Shown piece by piece: positions 1-11,111 of a DNA stretch of 64,000 bases. The stretch is from the NCBI GenBank assembly GCA_963709085.1, contig CAVPVB010000007.1, positions 620,001 to 684,000 on the forward strand, given 5' to 3'. The DNA is from Rhodovastum sp963709085. GTDB taxonomy: Bacteria; Pseudomonadota; Alphaproteobacteria; Acetobacterales; Acetobacteraceae. Made by a program: the position numbers and the translations under genes. The stretch's first letter is position 1. The number at the start of each line of letters is the position of its first letter. A model generated the notes under the pieces. The model did no database searches. It saw nothing but the letters and a program-made list of their open reading frames with translations, and had not been told where the DNA came from.

Positions 1-2
1 CG

Positions 3-3000
3 GCGCTGGCCGGCATCCGTGCCGTGCTGGGCCTGGCGGCGGACGCGCCGATCCCGCCCGGGCTGGTCGAGGCGGTGAAGATGGGCACCACCGTCGCCAC
101 CAACGCCCTGCTGGAGCGGCGCGGCGAGCGCACCCTGCTGGTGGTCAATCGCGGCTTTGCCGACGCGCTGCGCATCGGCAACCAGGCGCGCCCGCGCCTG
201 TTCGACCTCGCCATCACGCGGCCGTCGCTGTTGTACGAAGAAGTGGTGGAGATCGGCGGCCGCGTCGATGTGCAGGGCGCCGAGTTGGAACCGCTCGACG
301 AGGAGGCCGCCCACGCCGCCTTCGCCGCCGCCCGGGCGCGCGGCATCGCCGCGGTGGCGATCGTGCTGATGCATGCCTGGAAATACCCGGCGCACGAGCA
401 GCGTCTGGCGGCGCTGGCGGGCGCGGCCGGCTTCGCCCAGGTTTCCGCCAGCCATGCGGTGAGCCCGCTGCTGCGCCTGGTGCCGCGCGGCGACACCACG
501 GTGGTGGACGCCTATCTCTCGCCCATCCTGCGCCGCTACGTCGATCAGGTGGCGGCCGAGCTTCGGCAGGTACGTCTGTACTTTATGCAATCAAACGGCG
601 GGCTGGCCGAGGCGCAGCGTTTCCAGGGCCGCGATGCCATCCTGTCCGGCCCGGCCGGCGGCATCGTCGGCGCGGTCCGCACCGCCGCGATGGCGGGGCT
701 CGATCGCATCATCAGCTTCGACATGGGCGGCACCTCGACCGACGTGGCGCTCTATGCCGGCCGCTTCGAGCGCGCCTTTGAAACCGAGCTGGCCGGGGTG
801 CGCATGCGCGCGCCGATGATGGCGATCAACACGGTCGCGGCCGGCGGCGGGTCGCTGCTGCATTTCGACGGCGCCCGTTTCCGCGTCGGCCCCGATTCCG
901 CCGGTGCCAATCCGGGTCCGGCCTGCTACCGCCGCGGCGGCCCGCTCACCGTCACCGACGCCAATCTGTGCGTCGGCAAAATCCAGCCGGCGCATTTCCC
1001 GGCGATTTTCGGCCCCGAAGGCGACGCGCCGCTCGATGCCGGCATCGTCGCCCGGGAATTTGCCGCGCTGGCGGCGACAATCGGCAGCGCGACCGGCACA
1101 AGCCCTGATCCGCGCGACGTGGCCGAGGGCTTCCTGCGCATCGCCGTGGCGAACATGGCCAATGCCATCAAGCAGGTGTCGGTGCAGAAGGGCCACGACG
1201 CCACAAGTTTCTCGCTGCAATGCTTCGGCGGCGCCGGCGGCCAGCACGCCTGCCTGGTGGCCGACGAGCTTGGCATGACCACCGTGTTCATCCATCCCTA
1301 TGCCGGCGTGCTCTCGGCCTATGGCATGGGGCTGGCGGACCAGACCGTGATGCGCGAGCAGGCGGTGGAAATCCACCTGTCGCCCAACACGATGCTCGAA
1401 TTGGAGGCGCTGGCCGACCGGTTGGCGACCGAGGCGGTGGGGGCGTTGCGCGCGCAGGGCGCCGACCTGTCGCGGCTGGCGGTCGCGCGGCGGCTGCACC
1501 TGCGCTACGCCGGCACCGAGGCGGCGCTGCCGGTCGATCTCGGCCCGGTCGAGGGGGTCACCGCCGCCTTCACCGCGGCGCACCGCGCCCGCTTCGGCTT
1601 CGCCACCCCCGGCCGCGATCTGGTCGCCGAGGCGGTGTCGGTGGAAGCGACCTGCGCCGGCGAGGCGGTGGTCGAGGCCACCATTCCGGCGCGCGACGGT
1701 GGCGTGCCCCCGCCGCTCGACAGCGTGCAGATGTGGAGCGGCGGGCGCGCCCATGCGTGCCCGGTGTTCGAACGCACCGCGCTGCGTGCCGGCGACCGGA
1801 TCGAAGGCCCGGCGCTGATTCGCGAGGCCAACGCCACCACCGTGGTCGAGCCCGGCTGGCGCGCCGAGGTGACCGGGCACGACCATATGCTGCTGCGCCG
1901 GACCACCGCGCGCGCGACATTGGCGGCGGCCGGCACGGAGCGGGCCGACCCGGTGCTGCTGGAGCTGTTCAACAACCTGTTCATGAACGTCGCCGAGCAG
2001 ACCGGCGCGGTGCTGCAGAACACCTCGCAGAGCGTCAACATCAAGGAGCGGCTGGATTTCTCCTGCGCCATCTTCGATGCCGGCGGCGCGCTGGTGGCGA
2101 ACGCGCCGCACGTGCCGGTGCATCTGGGCGCCATGGGCGAGAGCGTGCGCACCGTGCTCGCCCGGCGCGGCGCCACGCTGCGGCCCGGCGATGTGGTGGC
2201 GCTGAACAACCCCTTCAACGGCGGCACCCATCTGCCCGATGTGACGGTGATCACGCCTGTGTTCGACGCCGCCGGAACCGCCATTCTGTTCTTCGTCGGC
2301 AGCCGCGGCCACCACGCCGATATCGGCGGCATCACCCCGGGCTCCACCCCGCCGCTGTCGCGCACGCTGGAGGAGGAAGGCGTCGTCATCGACGATTTCC
2401 TGCTGGTAGAGCGCGGCCATTTCCGTGAGGCCGAATTCCGCGCCCTGCTCAGCGCGGCGCGCTACCCGGCGCGCAGCCCGGACGTCAACGTGGCCGACAT
2501 CAAGGCGCAGGTGGCGGCCAATGAAAAGGGCGTGCAGGAGTTGCGCCGCGTGCTCGCCCAGTACGGCTGGGAGGTGGTGCGCGCCTACATGCGCCATGTC
2601 ATGGACAACGCCGAAGAAAGCGTGCGCCGGGTGATCGACCGCATCGGCGACGGGGCGTTCGATTACACCATGGATAATGGCGCGAAACTGGCCGTGCGCG
2701 TATCGGTGGACCGGGTCGGCCGTTCCGCGCTGGTCGATTTCTCCGGCACCGGGGCGCAGAATGACGGCAATTTCAACGCGCCGCCGGCGGTGACCCGGGC
2801 GGCCGTGCTCTACGTGTTCCGCTGCCTGGTCGGCGACGACATTCCCCTCAACGATGGCTGCCTGAAGCCGATCACCCTGCGCATTCCGCCCGGCACTTTC
2901 CTGTCGCCCGCGCCGGGCGCGGCCGTGGTGGCGGGCAATACCGAGGTCAGCCAGGCCACCTGCAACGCGTTGTTCGGCGCGCTCGGCGCCATCGCCTGCA

Positions 3001-3779
3001 GCCAGGCGACGATGAACAACTTCCTGTTCGGCGACGCGACGCGCCAGTACTACGAGACGATCTGCGGCGGCACCGGCGCCGGGCCGGGCTTTCACGGCAC
3101 CAGCGCGGTGCATTCGCACATGACCAACACCCGCATGACCGACCCCGAGGTGCTGGAACTGCGCTACCCGGTGGTGGTGGAGGAATTCGCCATTCGCCAT
3201 GGCTCCGGCGGGGCCGGGCGCTGGCACGGCGGCGACGGGGCGCGGCGGCGTATCCGCTTCCGCGAGCCGATGACGGCGGTGATCGTCTCGTCGCGCCGCA
3301 ACGTGCCGCCGTTCGGGCTGGCGGGCGGCGCCGATGGCGCGCCGGGGCGGCAATGGGTCGAGCGGGCCGATGGTTCCGTCGAGGGGTTGAGCGGAACTGA
3401 CAGTGCCGCGCTGAACGCCGGCGACGTGTTTGTCATTGAGACACCGGGGGGCGGGGGATTTGGTGAAGCAAGGCCAGGGCTCTGCCCTGGACCCGCCCCC
3501 GCGCGGAGCGCGCCTTCGCGCGACGGCCGAGAGGCCCCTGGACCCCATGACGTTCGAATCGAATGGGTTCTAAGGGCTCCGCCCTTAGCGGGGTCCAGGG
3601 GCAGAGCCCCTGGCCTTTCTTCGCCGCCGCCAGCGCGGTGCTGCTTCTGGCCGCCGTTCTGGCCGCCATCTGGTTCCTGCCGCCCCTGCTGGAATGGGAC
3701 CGCTACCGCGAATCCATCGCCATCCTGGCTTCCGACCGGCTGGGGCGCGAGGTGCGCATCGCCGGGCCGGTTTCCCTGA
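3..3779 (+). CDS. Hydantoinase A/B (5-oxoprolinase-like) fusion protein, 5' partial
   Basis: ATP-dependent hydrolase family acting on cyclic amides such as 5-oxoproline or hydantoins (family knowledge; substrate unknown). The reading frame is open from base 3, and the usual N-terminal GGTFTD-type ATP motif is absent, so roughly 65-70 residues lie outside the window. A HyuA-like half (sugar-kinase-like fold, FDMGGTSTDVAL near 718) runs to about 1940. A HyuB-like half (NIKERLDFSCAIFD, GNTEVSQ) runs from about 1950 to the family C-terminal motif ETPGGGGFG near 3465. After that the frame has no native stop and reads through a dispersed palindromic repeat into the next gene, ending at 3779. The last ~100 residues are therefore repeat and neighbour sequence, not family sequence. 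The family and fusion are secure; the C-terminus is abnormal. Confidence 0.85.
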   Translation, partial: ALAGIRAVLGLAADAPIPPGLVEAVKMGTTVATNALLERRGERTLLVVNRGFADALRIGNQARPRLFDLAITRPSLLYEEVVEIGGRVDVQGAELEPLDEEAAHAAFAAARARGIAAVAIVLMHAWKYPAHEQRLAALAGAAGFAQVSASHAVSPLLRLVPRGDTTVVDAYLSPILRRYVDQVAAELRQVRLYFMQSNGGLAEAQRFQGRDAILSGPAGGIVGAVRTAAMAGLDRIISFDMGGTSTDVALYAGRFERAFETELAGVRMRAPMMAINTVAAGGGSLLHFDGARFRVGPDSAGANPGPACYRRGGPLTVTDANLCVGKIQPAHFPAIFGPEGDAPLDAGIVAREFAALAATIGSATGTSPDPRDVAEGFLRIAVANMANAIKQVSVQKGHDATSFSLQCFGGAGGQHACLVADELGMTTVFIHPYAGVLSAYGMGLADQTVMREQAVEIHLSPNTMLELEALADRLATEAVGALRAQGADLSRLAVARRLHLRYAGTEAALPVDLGPVEGVTAAFTAAHRARFGFATPGRDLVAEAVSVEATCAGEAVVEATIPARDGGVPPPLDSVQMWSGGRAHACPVFERTALRAGDRIEGPALIREANATTVVEPGWRAEVTGHDHMLLRRTTARATLAAAGTERADPVLLELFNNLFMNVAEQTGAVLQNTSQSVNIKERLDFSCAIFDAGGALVANAPHVPVHLGAMGESVRTVLARRGATLRPGDVVALNNPFNGGTHLPDVTVITPVFDAAGTAILFFVGSRGHHADIGGITPGSTPPLSRTLEEEGVVIDDFLLVERGHFREAEFRALLSAARYPARSPDVNVADIKAQVAANEKGVQELRRVLAQYGWEVVRAYMRHVMDNAEESVRRVIDRIGDGAFDYTMDNGAKLAVRVSVDRVGRSALVDFSGTGAQNDGNFNAPPAVTRAAVLYVFRCLVGDDIPLNDGCLKPITLRIPPGTFLSPAPGAAVVAGNTEVSQATCNALFGALGAIACSQATMNNFLFGDATRQYYETICGGTGAGPGFHGTSAVHSHMTNTRMTDPEVLELRYPVVVEEFAIRHGSGGAGRWHGGDGARRRIRFREPMTAVIVSSRRNVPPFGLAGGADGAPGRQWVERADGSVEGLSGTDSAALNAGDVFVIETPGGGGFGEARPGLCPGPAPARSAPSRDGREAPGPHDVRIEWVLRAPPLAGSRGRAPGLSSPPPARCCFWPPFWPPSGSCRPCWNGTATANPSPSWLPTGWGARCASPGRFP
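3467..3622. repeat. Dispersed nested-palindrome repeat, copy 1
   Basis: Composite inverted repeat of about 150 bp. The left arm contains CCAGGGCTCTGCCCTGG and GGCCGAGAGGCC hairpins; the right arm contains AAGGGCTCCGCCCTT and CCAGGGGCAGAGCCCCTGG. The outer arms are complementary to each other. It lies exactly at the junction of the hydantoinase and AsmA genes: the upstream gene reads through it, and the only ATG of the downstream gene lies inside its right arm. The centre is short (GACGTTCGAATC region) without the extra hairpin seen in copies 3-5. Confidence 0.9.
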
Positions 3780-6580
3780 CCTTGCTGCCCGAGCCGGTAC
3801 TGACCGCCGCCGGCGTCAGCCTGACCGCGGCGGATGACGGCATTGCCATCCGGGCTGACCAGTTGCGGCTGCGGGTGTCGCTGAGCGCCCTGATCGCCGG
3901 CAGGATCGATGCCGAGGAACTGGTGCTGCACGGTGCCGAGGTGCAGGTGCCATGGCCGTTGCGGCCGATCCAGATCGCCGCCGCGGCGCCGACCTGGTTC
4001 GCCGCCGCCTCGGTGCGCATGGAGGACGCCCGCCTCGTCATCGGCGATCTGGTCTTCACCGGCATCGAGGCGGCGCTGACCACCGATGCGTGGACCGGCA
4101 GCTATGTCGCCGCGGGCATGCTGCAATTTTCCGCCCGGCCCTGGCATTTCACCGTTCGGCTGACCCGCGCCGGCAGCGACGGCTCGGCCGGGCTCGACGT
4201 GTCGCTGGACGGCCGCGGGCCGGTGCAGGGCATTGGCGCCCGGCTCTCCGGGCAGATCCGCGGCGACGGCACGTTCGGCGGCCAGGTGACCGGGCGCGGA
4301 CCCGATCTGTCGCAATTGCTGCCCGCGCCCGCGGTGTCGTTCAGCGCCGCTGGGCGGGTGAACGTGGCCGATGGCGTGGCGACGGCGGACGAACTGGTGG
4401 GCGATATCGGCGGCGCGCCGGTGAAGGGGGCGGTGGCGCTGCGGGTGTCACCGGCGCTGCGGCTGGACCTTGCCCTGGCGGCCAGCCGGCTGGACCTCGA
4501 TACATGGCTGCCGGTGCTGTTGCGCGGGGGGACCTCGCCGTTTCCGACCCGGATCGACGTGTCGGCGGAGGCGGCGCAACTATCCGGCGGCACGCTGCGG
4601 CACCTGCGCGGCGCCTTCGATGTGAGCGGCAGCGCCATTGCGGTGCGCGAGTTCCGGGCCGAACTGCCGGGCGAGGCCACGCTGGGCGGGACCGGTCAGG
4701 TGCAGCGGCGCGATTCCGGCCACGCGGCGCGCTTCGAGGGCGATCTGGCGCTGTCGGCGCCGGCGCTGCGGACGACGCTGGCTTGGTTGAAAGCCGCCGG
4801 GGTGGTGCCGGCCGAACCGCCGCCCGAGGGGGTGCTGCATACGGCGGAACTGACCGCGCACGCGGTGCTGGAGCCCGGCTCGCTGTCCCTGAGCGGGCTG
4901 GAAGGCCGCATTGATGCGGCGCGGCTGTCGGGCAGCCTGGGATTCCATGCCGGCGAGCGGCCGGCGCTGGCGGCGGTGCTGCAGATCGACCGGCTCGACC
5001 TCGATCCCTGGCTGCCGGCATCCTGGCCGCCGCTCGCCGCGGTTCCGGCGCGGCTGGAGCGGATGGATTCCGACCTGCGGCTGGCGGCGCAACAGGTCGT
5101 GCTGCTGGGGGTGCCGTTCGGGCCGGTTTCGCTCGATGCCGCGGTGGAAGGCGGCCACGTTAAGCTGCGCCGCCTGGAACTGGCCAGCGGCGAGGTGCGG
5201 GCCGCCGCTTCGGGCACGCTCGGCGAGGGCGGACGCATCGGCGAGGGCAGGCTCGACATCCAGGCGCCATCGGCCGCCGCCCTGGCCGAGTTGCTGCCGC
5301 CGCCGTTCGTGCCGGCCCCGTTCGAGCCGGTGCGCGACGTGATTCGGGCCTGGCGCGGTCCGGCGATGGTGTCGGTGCAGGCCGCCGGTCCGCCGGATGC
5401 GCTCGGGCTGGCGGTGGCCAGCGAACTGGGCGATTTGCGGCTGGAGGCGCAGCCGGTGGTCGATCTGGGGACGCGGCGCGCCGCCGGGGTGCTGACGCTG
5501 CGCCATCCTGGCGCGCCGCGGCTGGCGGAGTCGCTCGGGCTGCGCGGCGCGCCGTCCTGGCTGGGCGACGGTTCGCTCGGGCTGGTGTCGCGGATATCGG
5601 TGCAACTGCCGGGCGAGCGGCCCGGGCGGGTTGCCGTCGAGTCATTCGACCTCAGCGCCGGCAGCCTGCGCGCGAGTGGCGCGCTGGCGCTGGAGGGCAT
5701 CGGCGTTTCGTCTGCGACGCCGCTGCTGTCCGGGCGGATCGTCGCCGAGACGCTGCCGCTGCCGTTGCCCTATCTGCGCTCGCCCGAGCCGCTGCCGTTC
5801 GGCGCGCTGGCGGGCTGGCGGGCGCAGGTGAAGCTGGAGGCGGCGCAAGTGCTGGCCGGCGACTCGCCGGTGCTGCAGCAGGTGGCGGCGACGCTGGCGC
5901 TGGCGGACGGCAAGCTGCGGATCGACGCGCTGTCGGCGCGGATCGGCGGCGGCGCGTTGACCGGCTCGGCCAGCGCGGCCCTGCCGGCGGCGGGCCCGTC
6001 GCCGGAGATGACCGTCGGGTCGCCGGCGGTGGCGCTGGATTTGCAGCTTAGCGGGGCGGCGCTGACCGAGAAGCTGTTCGATCTGCCGGTGGACATTGCC
6101 TCCGGCCGGCTGGATGCGGCGCTGTCATTCGGCGCGTCCGGCTATTCACCGGCGGCGCTGCTGTCCACGCTTGCCGGAGAGGCGCGGCTGGCGGTGTCGG
6201 ACGGCACCCTCGCCGGGGTGTCGCTCGGCGGCTTAGGGAGGAACAACGCCCCGGCGACGCTGGCGGAGGCGGCGGTGAGCGCGGCGCTGGCCGGCGGCAC
6301 CACGCCTTTCAGCAAGGTGGAACTGGTGCTGCGGGCGGGGCACGGGGTGCTGCAGGTGGCGGACGGGCGGATGACCGGCCCCTCTGGCTCGGCGACGCTG
6401 GCGGGCAGCGTCGATCTGGCGGGCAATGCGGCGGAACTGCGCCTCGGCCTGCTGCCGGCGGTGACTGATCCGCCGGAGATCGTGTTGCGTCTCGTCGGGC
6501 CGCTGGACGCGCTGCGCCGGGTGCCGGAACTGGGCGCGCTGGCGCGCTGGCGGTCCCGGCATGCGGAGGGGCGGGACTGA
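3563..6580 (+). CDS. AsmA family protein
   Basis: AsmA-like envelope protein: a single N-terminal membrane anchor followed by a large periplasmic beta-rich domain, a family linked to outer-membrane biogenesis and bridge-like lipid transport. The hydrophobic segment is residues about 20-43, followed by WDRYRESIAILASDRLGREVRI and then repeating AsmA-type strands up to the C-terminal region near residue 840-990 (sLAGEARLAVSDGTLAG). Total 1005 aa. The first 19 codons lie within repeat copy 1, so either the repeat supplies the start or the native start has been lost; the next in-frame candidate is a GTG near 3638 inside the membrane segment, which would shorten the anchor. It overlaps the upstream frame by about 216 bp. 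Confidence 0.82.
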   Translation: MGSKGSALSGVQGQSPWPFFAAASAVLLLAAVLAAIWFLPPLLEWDRYRESIAILASDRLGREVRIAGPVSLTLLPEPVLTAAGVSLTAADDGIAIRADQLRLRVSLSALIAGRIDAEELVLHGAEVQVPWPLRPIQIAAAAPTWFAAASVRMEDARLVIGDLVFTGIEAALTTDAWTGSYVAAGMLQFSARPWHFTVRLTRAGSDGSAGLDVSLDGRGPVQGIGARLSGQIRGDGTFGGQVTGRGPDLSQLLPAPAVSFSAAGRVNVADGVATADELVGDIGGAPVKGAVALRVSPALRLDLALAASRLDLDTWLPVLLRGGTSPFPTRIDVSAEAAQLSGGTLRHLRGAFDVSGSAIAVREFRAELPGEATLGGTGQVQRRDSGHAARFEGDLALSAPALRTTLAWLKAAGVVPAEPPPEGVLHTAELTAHAVLEPGSLSLSGLEGRIDAARLSGSLGFHAGERPALAAVLQIDRLDLDPWLPASWPPLAAVPARLERMDSDLRLAAQQVVLLGVPFGPVSLDAAVEGGHVKLRRLELASGEVRAAASGTLGEGGRIGEGRLDIQAPSAAALAELLPPPFVPAPFEPVRDVIRAWRGPAMVSVQAAGPPDALGLAVASELGDLRLEAQPVVDLGTRRAAGVLTLRHPGAPRLAESLGLRGAPSWLGDGSLGLVSRISVQLPGERPGRVAVESFDLSAGSLRASGALALEGIGVSSATPLLSGRIVAETLPLPLPYLRSPEPLPFGALAGWRAQVKLEAAQVLAGDSPVLQQVAATLALADGKLRIDALSARIGGGALTGSASAALPAAGPSPEMTVGSPAVALDLQLSGAALTEKLFDLPVDIASGRLDAALSFGASGYSPAALLSTLAGEARLAVSDGTLAGVSLGGLGRNNAPATLAEAAVSAALAGGTTPFSKVELVLRAGHGVLQVADGRMTGPSGSATLAGSVDLAGNAAELRLGLLPAVTDPPEIVLRLVGPLDALRRVPELGALARWRSRHAEGRD

Positions 6581-6607
6581 GGCGTGCTCCGATCAGCGCC
6601 GCGGGGC

Positions 6608-6781
6608 TCAGGACGGCTGGCACTTCTCCTCGAACACGGTGTGGGCGAGGTGCAGAAGATGTTCGGCGGTGACGGCATAGCCGGCACGGTCGGCATCCTG
6701 CGCGAGGGCGAGCAGCCGGTCGCAGAGTACGAGCGGGCTCGACGACATCTTGACGATATCGGTGACCTGAAGATGCAGCAT
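6608..6781 (-). CDS. Small conserved-looking protein, 57 aa
   Basis: Starts MLHLQVTDIVKMSSSPLVLC and ends HTVFEEKCQPS. An AGGGA ribosome site lies about 10 nt upstream of the chosen ATG; the longer open frame upstream has poor composition. It is mostly helical with no membrane segment. It is the last gene of the long leftward queuosine/fumarase gene string, 127 bp beyond the RHH gene, so it may have its own transcript. I do not recognise a family. It is convergent with the AsmA gene, whose stop is 27 bp away. Confidence 0.6.
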   Translation of the reverse strand: MLHLQVTDIVKMSSSPLVLCDRLLALAQDADRAGYAVTAEHLLHLAHTVFEEKCQPS

Positions 6782-6908
6782 CGGAACGGTCCCTGTGTTC
6801 GGTTTTTTCCGGAACGGCACGGCGTCCAACTTGGAAGACTGAGAACTCGGAAAGCGGGCCAGCGTTTCTGACCGAAACCGATATGACCGCCGGTTAATTG
6901 CCAAAGTC

Positions 6909-7114
6909 TTAATGGGACCGCAGCAGCGCGTGCACCCGTAACGCCGAGGCGAGCGGGCGTTCGGCGCCACGGCCGGCATCGATTTCGGCCACCAGAGCCG
7001 ACAGGGTGCGGTTGCCGGCGGTCGCAATCGCCGCCAGCGCGGTCCAGAATTCCGGCTCCAGCGCCACGCTGGTGCGGTGGCCGGCGAGGGTGAAGCTGCG
7101 TTTGACCAGGACGC

Positions 7115-7118
<4 letters not shown>
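6909..7118 (-). CDS. Ribbon-helix-helix domain protein, 69 aa
   Basis: Short protein MSVLVKRSFTLAGHRTSVAL followed by EPEFWTALAAIA, the pattern of the RHH_4-type (Arc/MetJ fold) family common in alphaproteobacteria, where the first strand contacts DNA and two helices dimerise. The start is fixed by an ATGA overlap with the fumC stop (7115-7118), implying translational coupling and an operon. The family usually occurs as a stand-alone protein of about 70-100 aa. Its target is unknown. Confidence 0.8.
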
Positions 7119-8503
<1,385 letters not shown>

Positions 8504-9531
8504 TGGCGTTCCTCCCCCGCAAGCGCTCGATCGCCCAGGTGGCGGCCTCGGCTACCACCGGATCGGGGTCAGACAAGAGATGGGCAACCACCGGCTGCAG
8601 CGAAAGGTCGGCCGCGTTGCCGATGGCGATCAGCACGTTGCGAACAAAGCGGTTGCGGCCGATGCGCTTGACCGGCGAGCCGGCGAAGCGGGCGCGGAAG
8701 GCGGCGTCGTCAAGGGCGGCGAGCTCGGCCAGCTTCGGGGCGATCAGCTCGGGACGGGCCTGCAGCTTTGTCTCGCGGGTGGCGGCGGCGAAGCGGTTCC
8801 AGGGGCAGGCGGCGAGGCAGTCGTCGCAGCCATAAATGCGGTTGCCGATGGCCGGGCGCAGCTCGGGCGGGATCGGGCCGGGGTGCTCGATGGTGAGGTA
8901 GGCAATGCAGCGAGTGGCATCGAGCCGGTAGGGCGCCGGGAAGGCATTGGTCGGGCAGGCGGCGAGGCAGCGCGTGCAGGTGCCGCAGCAATCCGCGTGC
9001 GCGGCGTCCGGCGGGATTTCCAGGCTGGAATAGATTTCGCCGAGGAACAGCCAGGAGCCGTGGCGGCGGGAGACCAGGTTGGTGTGCTTGCCCTGCCAGC
9101 CCAGCCCGGCCTGTTGGGCCAGCGGCTTTTCCATCACCGGCGCGGTATCGACGAATACTTTCGCCGCTCCCCCGAAGCGGGAGACGATGAACTGGGCGAG
9201 GTGTTTGAGCCGTCCCTTGATCAGATCGTGGTAGTCGCGATGGCGGGCGTAGACGGAGATGTTGCCGCGGGCGGGATGGGCGAGCGTGGCGAGCGGGTCT
9301 TCCGCCGGGGCGTAGGACAGGCCGAGGCAGATAACGCTGCGCGCCTCGGGCCAGAGGGATTGCGGGTGGCTGCGCTGTTCGGTGCGGTCGGCGAGCCAGG
9401 CCATGGCGCCGTGCTGGCCGGCCTGCAGGAATTCCTGCAGGCGGGTGCGGGCAATGGGGGAGAGGGCAGCGGGGGCGATGCCGACGGCGTCGAAGCCGAG
9501 GGTGAGGGCTTTGGCGCGGATGGCGGCGGCG

Positions 9532-9993
9532 CTATCCCCGGCCACGGTACGGTGCGACACCCTGGTCGGGAATCCAGGCGCCCTCGGGTGGCGCGCCGGT
9601 CTGCCAGAAAACGTCGATCGGGATGCCGCCGCGCGGATACCAGTAGCCGCCGATGCGCAGCCAGACCGGGTCGAGCAGCGCCACCAGGCGCAGCGCCACG
9701 TCGATTGTGCATGCCTCGTGGAAGGCGCGGTGGTTGCGGAACGAGGACAGATAGAGCTTGAGCGACTTGCTCTCGACGATCCAGCCGGCCGGGATGGTGT
9801 CGATGACCAGATGGGCGAAGTCGGGCTGGCCGGTGATCGGGCAGAGGGTGGTGAACTCAGGCACGGCGAAGCGCACCACGTAGTTGGCCCCCGGATGCGG
9901 GTTGGGCACGCGCTCCAGCACCGCCTTGTCCGGACTGGCGGGGAGGATGGCGGGGTGGCCGAGCAGGGTCAGGCCTTCGATGGCGTGGGTCAT
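9532..9993 (-). CDS. queF: NADPH-dependent 7-cyano-7-deazaguanine reductase
   Basis: Unimodal (short) QueF, 153 aa, reducing preQ0 to preQ1. The catalytic Cys51 and Asp58 lie in TTLCPITGQPDFA, and the substrate-binding ESKSLKLY motif follows, then FRNHRAFHE. The start at 9993 is chosen because its ATG overlaps the tgt stop (ATGA) and because upstream sequence in frame is not family-like. It sits between tgt and queG in the queuosine operon. Confidence 0.95.
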   Translation of the reverse strand: MTHAIEGLTLLGHPAILPASPDKAVLERVPNPHPGANYVVRFAVPEFTTLCPITGQPDFAHLVIDTIPAGWIVESKSLKLYLSSFRNHRAFHEACTIDVALRLVALLDPVWLRIGGYWYPRGGIPIDVFWQTGAPPEGAWIPDQGVAPYRGRG

Positions 9994-11111
9994 TGCTTGT
10001 CGTCTCCCTCGGACCAGCGCGCCCGCAGGGCGGCGGCGTGCGCTTCCAGCCGGCCCTGCAGGATGGCGGCGCGCAGGCCGCGCATCAGGTCCTGATGGTC
10101 CTGGACATTGTGCCAGGTCAGCAGCATGGGGCCGAGCATCTCCTCGCAGCGGAACAGGTGGTGCAGATAGGCACGCGCATGCCGGGTGCAGAGGGGGCAG
10201 CCACATTCCGGGTCGAGCGGGCGTGGGTCGTCGGCGAAGCGGGCGTTGCGCAGGTTGAACACGCCGCGCGACACATAGGCGCGGCCGGTGCGGCCGGCGC
10301 GGGTGGGCATGACGCAGTCGAACATGTCCACCCCGCGGGCGACCGCGCCCAGCAAATCGTCCGGCGTGCCGACGCCCATCAGATAGCGCGGCCGGTCGGC
10401 GGGCAGGGCGGGGGCGGTGTAGTCGAGCACGCTGAACATGGCGTCCTGGCCCTCGCCCACGGCGAGGCCGCCAATGGCGTAGCCGTCAAAGCCGATGCCG
10501 GTGAGCGCCGCCACCGAGGCCAGCCGCAGGTCGCGCAGCGTGCTGCCCTGGACAATGCCGAACAGGCCGTAGCCTTCGCGGGGGACAAACGCGGCGCGGG
10601 AGCGGGCGGCCCAGCGCATGGACAAGGCCATCGAGTCGCGCGCCTGCTGGTCGGTGGCGGGGAAGGGGGTGCACTCGTCCAGCGCCATGGTGACGGTGGC
10701 GTCCAGTTTGCGCTGGATGTCGATGGAGATTTCCGGTGTGAGCCGGTGCGGGCTGCCATCCACGTGGGAGCAGAAGGTGACGCCATCCTCGTCCAGTTTG
10801 CGCAGGCCGGACAGCGACATGACCTGAAAGCCGCCGGAATCGGTGAGGATCGGACCGGGCCAGTCCATCAGCCGGTGCAGGCCGCCGAGAGCAAAAACAC
10901 GGTCGGCGCCGGGGCGGAGCATCAGATGGTAGGTGTTGCCCAGAACCATCCGCGCCCCGGTGGCGCGCACCGAATCCGCGGTCATGGCCTTGACCGTGCC
11001 GGCGGTGCCGACCGGCATGAACACCGGCGTTGGTACCTCGCCATGCGCGGTGTGCAGGGTGCCGGCACGGGCGGCCCCGTCGGTGGCGGCGCAACTCCAG
11101 GCGAGGGTCAT
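9990..11111 (-). CDS. tgt: Queuine/preQ1 tRNA-ribosyltransferase
   Basis: Exchanges guanine-34 for preQ1 in GUN-anticodon tRNAs. 373 aa, usual length. Nucleophile region ILTDSGGFQVMSL, second active-site Asp in VDMFDCVMPTR, and zinc ligands in ECGCPLCTRHARAYLHHL near the C-terminus are intact. ATGA overlaps tie it to queA upstream and queF downstream. Confidence 0.97.
   Translation of the reverse strand: MTLAWSCAATDGAARAGTLHTAHGEVPTPVFMPVGTAGTVKAMTADSVRATGARMVLGNTYHLMLRPGADRVFALGGLHRLMDWPGPILTDSGGFQVMSLSGLRKLDEDGVTFCSHVDGSPHRLTPEISIDIQRKLDATVTMALDECTPFPATDQQARDSMALSMRWAARSRAAFVPREGYGLFGIVQGSTLRDLRLASVAALTGIGFDGYAIGGLAVGEGQDAMFSVLDYTAPALPADRPRYLMGVGTPDDLLGAVARGVDMFDCVMPTRAGRTGRAYVSRGVFNLRNARFADDPRPLDPECGCPLCTRHARAYLHHLFRCEEMLGPMLLTWHNVQDHQDLMRGLRAAILQGRLEAHAAALRARWSEGDDKQ

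Noticed and set aside
591..3548. 985-codon open frame antisense to the hydantoinase gene
   Set aside because: High-GC coding DNA leaves long open frames on the opposite strand. The translation is Arg/His/Ala/Gly-rich without motifs, whereas the sense frame matches a family over its whole length.
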